Both the position numbers and the translations under genes were made by a program. A DNA stretch of 29,710 bases from an uncultured Bacteroidota bacterium (GTDB lineage: Bacteria > Bacteroidota > Bacteroidia > UBA7662). The stretch lies in contig CAIOCC010000025.1 of the NCBI GenBank assembly GCA_903856555.1, forward strand, positions 1 to 29,710. The letters are read 5' to 3'. The notes below the pieces were generated by a model that did no database searches, was not told the origin of the DNA, and saw nothing but the letters and a program-made list of their open reading frames with translations. Every line of letters begins with the position of its first letter. The stretch's first letter is position 1. Below are positions 13,456 to 20,098 of the stretch, piece after piece.

Positions 13456-14439
13456 ATGGGATTTTTTGATTTTCTTAAGGGTCGCAAGGAGAAGGAAGCC
13501 TTGGTTCAGGGTCTGGAAAGGACCAAAGAAGGCTTTTTTTCAAAAATTGTACGGCTTGTTACCGGCAAAACTCGGATTGACGATGAGTTGCTGGAAGAGC
13601 TGGAAGAAATACTTCTCTCGGCCGATGTGGGCGTTGCGACCACCGTACGCATTATGCAAGGCCTTCAAAGCGAAATCGACCGTCGCAAAGATTTGCGTCC
13701 AGCCGATTTGCAGGGTCTTCTGCGGGAACGAATGCTGGAATTATTGGCGGAACCGGAACAGAAGTGGAACAACAGCGATGCGGCATCCAATCCGACCCCT
13801 CGGGTTGTTTTGGTGGTGGGAGTCAACGGGGTAGGCAAGACGACCAGCATTGGAAAATTAGCTTGGCGTTTCAAACAAGCCGGGCAGCAAGTGGTCATGG
13901 GAGCTGCGGATACCTTTAGGGCAGCGGCCGTGGAACAATTGCTGCTCTGGGGTGAACGCACCGGCGTTCGGGTTGTCCACCAGCAGAGTGGTTCGGACCC
14001 CGCATCGGTGGCCTTCGATACCTTGCGCTCGGCCATTGCCTCATCCGCTCAAGTTGTTTTGATTGATACGGCCGGTCGTTTGCATAACAAAGGTCACTTG
14101 ATGGCGGAGTTAACCAAGATTCGGACGGTTTTGAACAAGGCGATGGCTGGGGCTCCTCACGATGTTTGGTTGGTCTTGGATGCCTCGACCGGCCAAAACG
14201 CTTTGGAACAAGCCCGCCAATTCACGGCGGCCACCTCGGTCACCGGCTTGATTCTCACCAAATTGGACGGAACTGCCAAGGGGGGCGTTGCCTTGGGTAT
14301 TTGTTCTGAATTCGGCATACCCATTCGTTTTGTGGGGGTTGGCGAAGGCATGGATCACCTTCAAGTTTTTGATAAAGAGGCCTTTGTGGAAGCGTTGCTC
14401 GGTGGCCAGGCGTCTTCGGACCCTGCAAATCAGGCCTAA
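13456..14439 (+). CDS. ftsY: Signal recognition particle receptor FtsY
   Basis: SRP-receptor GTPase that docks ribosome-nascent-chain complexes at the inner membrane for co-translational insertion. The 327-residue protein has a four-helix N domain (about 15-110) without the long acidic A domain of E. coli, then the G domain with P-loop GVNGVGKTT (122-130), the DTFRAAA insertion-box motif (152-158), DTAGRLHNKG (204-213) and TKLDGTAKGG. The ATG at 13456 gives the typical MGFFDFLK start. It is followed by rimO 20 bp later. A terminator ends just 7 nt upstream, so how ftsY is transcribed is unclear: read-through or an overlapping start. Confidence 0.97.
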   Translation: MGFFDFLKGRKEKEALVQGLERTKEGFFSKIVRLVTGKTRIDDELLEELEEILLSADVGVATTVRIMQGLQSEIDRRKDLRPADLQGLLRERMLELLAEPEQKWNNSDAASNPTPRVVLVVGVNGVGKTTSIGKLAWRFKQAGQQVVMGAADTFRAAAVEQLLLWGERTGVRVVHQQSGSDPASVAFDTLRSAIASSAQVVLIDTAGRLHNKGHLMAELTKIRTVLNKAMAGAPHDVWLVLDASTGQNALEQARQFTAATSVTGLILTKLDGTAKGGVALGICSEFGIPIRFVGVGEGMDHLQVFDKEAFVEALLGGQASSDPANQA

Positions 14440-14459
14440 CCCAACGAAAGACAGAATTC

Positions 14460-15803
14460 GTGAAAACCAAAGCCCTTCGCCCCGCACCGGTACGCCTTGT
14501 TACCTTGGGCTGTTCCAAGAACACGGTTGATTCGGAGCGTCTCGCCACCCAATTGGTTGGGGGGGAGGTCCAAGTCCTGGAAGAGGGATCGAAGGATTCA
14601 TCGCCGAATCAAACGGTGGTTATTAATACCTGCGGATTTATTGAAAACGCCAAGCAGGAATCCATCGACACGATTTTGCACTACGCCGAGGCCCGTCAAG
14701 AAGGCCGCATCGGAAAACTGGTGGTCATGGGTTGCCTGTCCCATCGCTATCGGAACGAATTGGAAAAAGAAATCCCCGGGGTTGATGCCTGGTTTGGAAC
14801 CATGGAATTGCCTTCGTTGGTTCGATCCTTGGGGGTGGATTACCGCAAAGAATTGTTAGGAGAGCGTCGAATTAGCACGCCATCCCACACCGCTTTTCTC
14901 AAAATTGCGGAAGGTTGCGACCGGCCTTGCTCTTTTTGTGCGATTCCGCTCATGCGGGGTGGGCACCGATCGGTTGCGGTTCCTGCCTTGTTACAAGAAG
15001 CCCAAAACCTGGTGGCAGGTGGGGTCCGTGAATTGGTTTTGATCGCGCAGGATTTGACCTGGTACGGCTTGGATTTGACCGGTCAACGGGAATTGGCCCA
15101 TTTGTTGGACCGCCTTTCGGCAGAGTCTGGGGCCGCATGGATTCGCCTGCAATACGCTTACCCCGGGCAATTTCCTTTGGAAATTCTGCCTTTGATTCGG
15201 GATAGGGAAAACCTATGTCTTTACTTGGACATGCCTTTGCAGCATGCCTCGGACAGCGTCCTTAAGCGGATGCGTCGCGGTATCTCGGCCAGGGCCACGA
15301 ATCAATTGGTGCGCGATATCCGATCGGCCGTCCCCGGTATTCACTTAAGGACCACCATGATGGTCGGCTTCCCCGGTGAAACCGAGGAGGAATTTCAGGA
15401 GCTCTGTGATTTTGTTCAAGAACATCGTTTTGAGCGCCTGGGAGTTTTTATGTATTCGCACGAAGAAAATACGGCGGCCTATTTACTGGAAGACGATGTA
15501 CCGGTGGAGACCAAGCAGCAACGAGCCGATCATTTGATGGAATTGCAGCAGGGAATTTCGCTTGAATTGAATCAGGCCAAGGTGGGACGTGAGTTCACGG
15601 TCCTTTTGGATCGCTTGGAATCCACCCATTGGGTGGGGCGAACCGAATTTGATTCGCCGGAAGTGGATAACGAAGTTTTGATACCGGCCAAGGAGGCCCC
15701 GGGCGATTGGAAACCCGGCTGTATGGTAAAGGTCCGCGTGACCCGAGCCGAGGAATTTGACTTGGTCGCCTGTGCTGTCCCCGATCCATCAGCGAGCCTT
15801 TGA
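14460..15803 (+). CDS. rimO: Ribosomal protein S12 methylthiotransferase RimO
   Basis: Radical-SAM enzyme adding a methylthio group to an aspartate of ribosomal protein S12. The 447-residue protein has the three domains expected: the N-terminal MTTase domain with cluster cysteines C18, C58 and C92 (LGCSKN, NTCGF, MGCLS), the radical-SAM motif C153-x3-C157-x2-C160 (GCDRPCSFCAIP) and a C-terminal TRAM domain. Residues such as SEERL-like DSERLATQL and the S12-type MRGGHRS favour RimO over MiaB. The start is GTG at 14460, 20 bp after ftsY; no ATG is available. Its last 47 bases overlap the bshC frame. Confidence 0.96.
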   Translation: MKTKALRPAPVRLVTLGCSKNTVDSERLATQLVGGEVQVLEEGSKDSSPNQTVVINTCGFIENAKQESIDTILHYAEARQEGRIGKLVVMGCLSHRYRNELEKEIPGVDAWFGTMELPSLVRSLGVDYRKELLGERRISTPSHTAFLKIAEGCDRPCSFCAIPLMRGGHRSVAVPALLQEAQNLVAGGVRELVLIAQDLTWYGLDLTGQRELAHLLDRLSAESGAAWIRLQYAYPGQFPLEILPLIRDRENLCLYLDMPLQHASDSVLKRMRRGISARATNQLVRDIRSAVPGIHLRTTMMVGFPGETEEEFQELCDFVQEHRFERLGVFMYSHEENTAAYLLEDDVPVETKQQRADHLMELQQGISLELNQAKVGREFTVLLDRLESTHWVGRTEFDSPEVDNEVLIPAKEAPGDWKPGCMVKVRVTRAEEFDLVACAVPDPSASL

Positions 15804-17415
15804 GGCAGAGTCCTGGCTATCGGCCACCGCCCTTGCTTGGTTAAAAAACGAGGGGTTTAATCCGTTGTTGGGAACCCAAGAATTCCCCTACGATCGTCTC
15901 CAAAGCCAAGCGGCCCGTCGTTTGAAATCGTACAGTTCAGAGCAAAGAACGGTACTTTGGAAGGCTCTCGAAAAACAATACATCGCGTCCGGTATTGACC
16001 CTCGCAGCGCTGGGGTGGATCTTTTGGCCGAAGAAAACTGCGTGGCGATTACCACGGCCCATCAGCCCAATTGGTTGGGAGGGCCTTCGTATTGGTTGCA
16101 CAAAATGCTGAGCACCTTGGCGTTGGCTCGTGCCATGCAGGCCGCCTGCCCTGAATACCGGTGGGTGCCCATTTATTGGATGGGTTCCGAGGACCATGAT
16201 CTTGAGGAACTGGGGGTCTGTGAGGTGAAGGGTCGGCGCTTGGAATGGCCTGGCCTCCGCGGGCCTTATGCTTTTGGACGCTTGGAGGTACCCAAGATGG
16301 AGGATACCCTGCAAGGGCTCCGGGAATTGCTTGGGGAGGCTCCTTATGCCGAACGCGTGATCGGTTTGGTGCGTGAGTCGTACCGGGAAGGGCTGACGGT
16401 TGCGATGGCAACCCGCCGGCTGGCGCATGCCCTATTGGGTCGAGGGGGATGGTTGGAGGAAGTTGATTCATTGGAAACACCTTTGTTGGTGGTGGACGGT
16501 GACGATGCGTCCCTCAAAAAGCTTCTGAGTCCGGTTTGGGAGGATCAAGTAAGCCATCCTGGTTTGGCCGCCGCATTGGTTGAGCAGGCCCAAAAAGAAT
16601 GGGAACAGCAGACGGGGTCCAGGATTGATTTTCATGTAAGGGAACACCCGTTTTTTGTATTGGACCAATCCACAAGAAGGAGACCCGAGACCGAGGCGGA
16701 TTTGGAAAAGGCCCGAGCAGAACAATGGGCCCATTTCAGCCCTGGTGCGGCCCTCCGGCCCTTGTATCAGGAAAGTGTATTACCCGGCGTGGCCTGGTTG
16801 GGGGGTGGGGCCGAGCAGGGTTATTGGGCGTTGTTGCAACCCTTGTTTGCTCGATACGGCATGGAGATGCCCTTGCGGTTATTGCGTCCTTCGCTTACCA
16901 CCGTTTTGGAGTCGGATTGGCTGGGCTGGCAGGCTATGGGCTGGTCCGTGGAGGATTTGGGTCGAAACGCCCAAACCTTGTTGAACGAATGGCTGAATCA
17001 CCGAATGCAGGAACGAGCACATCCCCTTCCGGATTGGTTGAGTCAGTCGGAAACCATCCAAAGCCGGGTCGAAGAATTCCTCAACCCGCTTCGTCGCGCC
17101 TTGGTCGAAAACGATGCCTCGTTGGGACCTGCGCTGGGCGCATCGGCCCATCGCATTCAGCAGGAATTGGAAAGGTTGGCCCAGATGGACCGCAAAAGTT
17201 TCCGAAAAAAGCATCGTCCCGCTTTGGATGAAGCAGGGCATTTGCTGGAGCGAATGCGCCCCGGTGGTCAGCCCGTCGAACGCCGCGAAGGGATGTGGAA
17301 TGTGTTAGCTGTTGGCGGTCCGTCGTTTTTGGGCGATGCCTTGGGGCTCCTTAACCCGGTGGAATTCGATGGTTCAAGCGGGAATCCCTGGCATCGGACA
17401 GCGGTCCTAAGGTAG
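15757..17415 (+). CDS. bshC: Bacillithiol biosynthesis cysteine-adding enzyme BshC
   Basis: Putative ligase adding cysteine to glucosaminyl-malate, the last step of bacillithiol synthesis, a thiol that replaces glutathione. The 552-residue frame matches the family: the nucleotide-fold signature TTAHQPNWLGGPSYWLHK (compare GHQ...GPLY in relatives), VPIYWMGSEDHDLEEL and a long C-terminal coiled-coil stretch around residues 425-500. There is no ATG near the N-terminus. The TTG at 15757 is given; a GTG at 15772 is an alternative, and either overlaps the end of rimO by about 30-47 bp, suggesting translational coupling. bshA and bshB are not in the window. Confidence 0.9.
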   Translation: MTWSPVLSPIHQRAFEAESWLSATALAWLKNEGFNPLLGTQEFPYDRLQSQAARRLKSYSSEQRTVLWKALEKQYIASGIDPRSAGVDLLAEENCVAITTAHQPNWLGGPSYWLHKMLSTLALARAMQAACPEYRWVPIYWMGSEDHDLEELGVCEVKGRRLEWPGLRGPYAFGRLEVPKMEDTLQGLRELLGEAPYAERVIGLVRESYREGLTVAMATRRLAHALLGRGGWLEEVDSLETPLLVVDGDDASLKKLLSPVWEDQVSHPGLAAALVEQAQKEWEQQTGSRIDFHVREHPFFVLDQSTRRRPETEADLEKARAEQWAHFSPGAALRPLYQESVLPGVAWLGGGAEQGYWALLQPLFARYGMEMPLRLLRPSLTTVLESDWLGWQAMGWSVEDLGRNAQTLLNEWLNHRMQERAHPLPDWLSQSETIQSRVEEFLNPLRRALVENDASLGPALGASAHRIQQELERLAQMDRKSFRKKHRPALDEAGHLLERMRPGGQPVERREGMWNVLAVGGPSFLGDALGLLNPVEFDGSSGNPWHRTAVLR

Positions 17416-17451
17416 GAACCCGGCCCAAGGTCCTCGATTCGAAGTAATGTG

Positions 17452-18027
17452 TTACTGAGCGGAGGCCTTCAAGTTGCCTTGAACATGCACTTCGGCTTCC
17501 TTGGCGACTTTGTCACGGACCAGGGCCGGCACTTTGATGCCGTATTCTGCAACGATTACCTTGAACTCTGTTTCCAAGTGGACGAGACCGTTGTTGACTT
17601 CCAAAAGGCCTGCTTCGTTGATATCGCGAGTAACGCCGTGAATCTCGAGGGTTCCAACAAATCGAATTTTTTGAGGGCCGGATTTTTGGAGCATCTGATC
17701 GTTCCAGCCCTGAATGGAGCCCTTGAAATTTGCATTCGGAAAACGATGCGACTCGAGGTAGTTCTCGTTGAAATGCTCTTGCATTAAAGCCTTTCGAAAG
17801 ACAAAAGAGTTGACAGGAATACGGGCCTGAACCTGCCCGTTGGAGGCATCCAGAACCGCGGTAACGGTATTGCTACGGGCTTGAACATCGTCTTTGATGA
17901 TTCCATCAGCCACAAAATGCGCCGATCCGGTCCGGGTCATGTATTTGTTTTGAGCCAGCGCTTCCGTGGTGGTGATGCCCAAAAGAAGGAAGGCGCAGGC
18001 AAAGGTGGAAATCGTGGAATGGTTCAT
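17452..18027 (-). CDS. Secreted YceI family protein
   Basis: The 191-residue product has a signal peptide (about residues 1-25, ending EALA) and one YceI domain, a lipocalin-like barrel that binds long isoprenoid or fatty chains in characterised members. Typical YceI features are the start of the barrel (GSAHFVADGIIKDDVQARS), the NYLESHRFPNANFKG motif and the FVGTLEIHGVTRD segment. It is therefore periplasmic. It is the third gene of a minus-strand operon after an OB-fold protein (18 bp gap) and a cytochrome-like lipoprotein. Its ligand is unknown; the family is often near respiratory or redox genes. Confidence 0.92.
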   Translation of the reverse strand: MNHSTISTFACAFLLLGITTTEALAQNKYMTRTGSAHFVADGIIKDDVQARSNTVTAVLDASNGQVQARIPVNSFVFRKALMQEHFNENYLESHRFPNANFKGSIQGWNDQMLQKSGPQKIRFVGTLEIHGVTRDINEAGLLEVNNGLVHLETEFKVIVAEYGIKVPALVRDKVAKEAEVHVQGNLKASAQ

Positions 18028-18045
18028 GAGGTCGATCGGATTGGT

Positions 18046-18471
18046 TTAAGGGAAATTGACGAGTACGCAGCGGTCCATGGAGGCGCCGCCTGTTAAATCA
18101 TCGTAGCCGGTGCACAGGCCTTTGCATCGTACGTTTTGTCCAACAGGTGGGAGAGGGTCGAGGCCCTTTTCGAGTTGGCACAGCACCGAAGCGCCGTTAT
18201 GGGAACCGATATAAACAAAGAATAGGGAATCCCCTTGGTTTTCGATGGACTCGCAACGACCCTCGATTTCAAGAATTCGATTGAGGTAAAGTGGTTGGGC
18301 CTTTGCGTTGTTGGATTGAAATTCTTCCAGGAGCGTGTTGGCTTTGATTTGGAAATCAGGGTCTTTTTGGGCCAAGGATTCGGGGGCCTGGTTCCAACGA
18401 AAATACGCGTAGGTTGTGGCCATGGCCAAGAGAACGGCCGCAACCAAAATCAAGAGGGGACGAGTTTTCAT
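18046..18471 (-). CDS. Membrane-anchored OB-fold (tRNA_anti-like) protein
   Basis: The 141-residue product has one N-terminal membrane helix or signal anchor (residues 5-23) followed by an OB-fold domain of the kind grouped in Pfam as tRNA_anti-like: YLNRILEIEGRCESIENQGDS, then VLCQLEKGLDPLPPVGQNVRCKG, ending LCTGYDDLTGGASMDRCVLV. Four cysteines (73, 98, 116, 120) plus C135 suggest disulfides outside the cytoplasm. Such proteins are common in Bacteroidota, often beside YceI genes. Nucleic-acid binding should not be assumed for an exported member. It starts 3 bp after the upstream gene stop and ends 18 bp before the YceI gene. Confidence 0.82.
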   Translation of the reverse strand: MKTRPLLILVAAVLLAMATTYAYFRWNQAPESLAQKDPDFQIKANTLLEEFQSNNAKAQPLYLNRILEIEGRCESIENQGDSLFFVYIGSHNGASVLCQLEKGLDPLPPVGQNVRCKGLCTGYDDLTGGASMDRCVLVNFP

Positions 18472-18474
18472 GGT

Positions 18475-18927
18475 CTAATTGTCGGTGCAGTGGTTGTTGC
18501 GGGCCCCTTGGGCGATCCAGCGACGGAGGGTTTCCACCTGGGCCGGACTGAGCGGTGAACGAGGCGGAGGAGGCATGCGTTTATCGGGGCTGGTTTCTAC
18601 ACAAACCTCGAACAGTTCGCTGTTTTCAGGATCGCCGGCCCGGACTTCCGCTGTTTGGATGACGGCCCGGTAATGATCCAATCGAACGCCTTCCGCTCGA
18701 GTTGAGGCATCGTGGCATCCGCTGACAGCGCAATTGCTGGCCAGTATGGGCAAGACATCCCGAACAAAATACGCGGAATCCGGGGAACAAGGGCTGCTGA
18801 TATAATCCGGATCCAGGTTGGGAGGAGCCAGGGATTCGTGTTGACATCCCGCAACCAAGAGCAAGAACCCTGCGGAAACTCTTAACAAGGACGTTGGGAC
18901 GGGACGGTTGGTTTTCCAAAAAGACAT
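18475..18927 (-). CDS. Lipoprotein with cytochrome c-like domain (CX4CH heme motif)
   Basis: The 150-residue product has a lipoprotein signal (lipobox LLVAGC, lipid Cys at residue 28). A domain like the planctomycete-type cytochrome c domain follows: VRDVLPILASNCAVSGCHD, where C66 and C71-H72 form a CX4CH site instead of the usual CX2CH, and a later KRMPPPP whose M118 could be the axial ligand. The end, LSPAQVETLRRWIAQGA, is the usual final helix of such domains. It probably binds heme in the periplasm, but the longer spacing makes that uncertain. First gene of the operon with the OB-fold and YceI genes. A -7 box lies 4 nt before its ATG. Confidence 0.85.
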   Translation of the reverse strand: MSFWKTNRPVPTSLLRVSAGFLLLVAGCQHESLAPPNLDPDYISSPCSPDSAYFVRDVLPILASNCAVSGCHDASTRAEGVRLDHYRAVIQTAEVRAGDPENSELFEVCVETSPDKRMPPPPRSPLSPAQVETLRRWIAQGARNNHCTDN

Positions 18928-18931
18928 TGAA

Positions 18932-18939
18932 CAAATTTA
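18932..18939 (-). promoter_or_regulatory. -7 box TAAATTTG 4 nt before the cytochrome-like gene
   Basis: Minus-strand TAAATTTG is a perfect TAnnTTTG match, separated from the ATG at 18927 by four bases (TTCA). The transcript would start at or next to the ATG. No -33 TTG; that region instead carries the inverted repeat at 18942-18958. Confidence 0.5.
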
Positions 18940-18941
18940 CC

Positions 18942-18958
18942 TCCGAATGGGGTTCGGA
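18942..18958. repeat. Inverted repeat TCCGAA-N5-TTCGGA in the promoter spacer
   Basis: Perfect 6-bp arms around TGGGG, beginning 2 bp upstream of the -7 box of the cytochrome-like operon and lying in the gap after the glycosyltransferase stop. No T-tract follows on either strand, so an operator for a dimeric regulator is more likely than a terminator. This is inference from position only. Confidence 0.35.
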
Positions 18959-18976
18959 TTGAGTTAAGAACGCGGT

Positions 18977-20092
18977 TTAAGCCATTTGCTGATAGAGATC
19001 CAACCATTTTTGGGTGAGGAGGCTTGGATCCAAAAGTTGAAGGATGCTTTGTCGGGCTCTTTGGCGACTTTCGAGGGATGCGTATTCCGCTGCCTGGCTT
19101 TGTTGCAGTCCCATCACCAAGGAATCGGTATCGTTGGGGTTGACCAAGATGGCGTGGGACCCGCTGAATTCGGCCATAGAAGTGTTCTCCGAGGTTACGA
19201 CGGGGCAACCGGAAAGCAGGGCTTCCGCCACGGGCAATCCAAATCCTTCGGCTATCGAGGGGTAAACCAAGGCCGTCGCTCGTTGGTACCAAGGCCGTAG
19301 GCCCCCGTTGGGTTGGGCCATCCATCGGAGGTCCAAACCCCAGGCACTCCCCATTTGGCGGCATGCAAGGGCCTCGGCACCGCCTCGGCCGATGATGACC
19401 AGGGGCAGGCGCTCACTGGATGGCAGGGCTCTCAAAGCCTTGAGGATGCCTCGCAGATTTTTGCGGGCTTCGATATTGCCCACATAGAGCCAATAGGGTT
19501 CTTCTGGGATGGAAGGGTGGACCGTAGGTTGGGCCCAAGGGTCTTGGTAATAATCCGGGGCACAAGGTTGGTAGATGACCTCGACGCGGTTTTGGATTTG
19601 CGGAAAATAATGGACCAATCGATCGCGGGTTGTTTGGCTGATGGCCACCACCCGGTCGGCTTTGGCAAGACCGGATTGGGTTTTGAACCGGTAAATCTGA
19701 CGATCCAACCAAGGATAGGTAAGTGGCAGGTCCATAAACAGCAGGTCATGAACGGTTAGAATTGTTTGGACCCCGCTGCCCACCAGGTCCAAGGGAATTT
19801 CGTTGCTCAGCCCGTGATAAACCTGGACCCTGTCTCGCAGAACCTGGCTTCGCATGCCCCATGTGCGATGAAGATTGGCCCCCAATCTGCGGTCCAAGTG
19901 TAGATGCTGCGATGGGTGTTGGAATGCTGCGATGCGAGGGTTGACCCCTGAATCTTTTCGACCGGGAGCGTACAGGTGGTATTGATGCTCAGGGGATAGG
20001 GCAGCCAAGTTGCCCAGCAAGGTCCGGGCATAATTGCCTAGACCTGAAGTATTGTACAGGGCCCTTTTGGCGTCAAATCCCAGGGATAGCAA
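18977..20092 (-). CDS. Glycosyltransferase, GT4-type (family 1 Pfam)
   Basis: GT-B fold retaining glycosyltransferase. The 371-residue protein starts LGFDAKRALYNTSGLGNYARTLL, the usual GT4 acceptor-side opening. It has VHDLLF near residue 113, AISQTTRDRLVHYFP, the donor-domain entry WLYVGNIEARKNLRG and the E-x7-E signature SIAEGFGLPVAEALLSG. The start is a TTG at 20092, 6 bp after the yidC stop; no ATG is available nearby and the conserved FDAKRA motif begins at residue 6, so the start is well fixed. It is presumably co-transcribed with pyrG-yidC. Sugar donor and acceptor are unknown; envelope polysaccharide or protein glycosylation is plausible. Confidence 0.9.
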   Translation of the reverse strand: MLSLGFDAKRALYNTSGLGNYARTLLGNLAALSPEHQYHLYAPGRKDSGVNPRIAAFQHPSQHLHLDRRLGANLHRTWGMRSQVLRDRVQVYHGLSNEIPLDLVGSGVQTILTVHDLLFMDLPLTYPWLDRQIYRFKTQSGLAKADRVVAISQTTRDRLVHYFPQIQNRVEVIYQPCAPDYYQDPWAQPTVHPSIPEEPYWLYVGNIEARKNLRGILKALRALPSSERLPLVIIGRGGAEALACRQMGSAWGLDLRWMAQPNGGLRPWYQRATALVYPSIAEGFGLPVAEALLSGCPVVTSENTSMAEFSGSHAILVNPNDTDSLVMGLQQSQAAEYASLESRQRARQSILQLLDPSLLTQKWLDLYQQMA

Positions 20093-20098
20093 ACGCGA

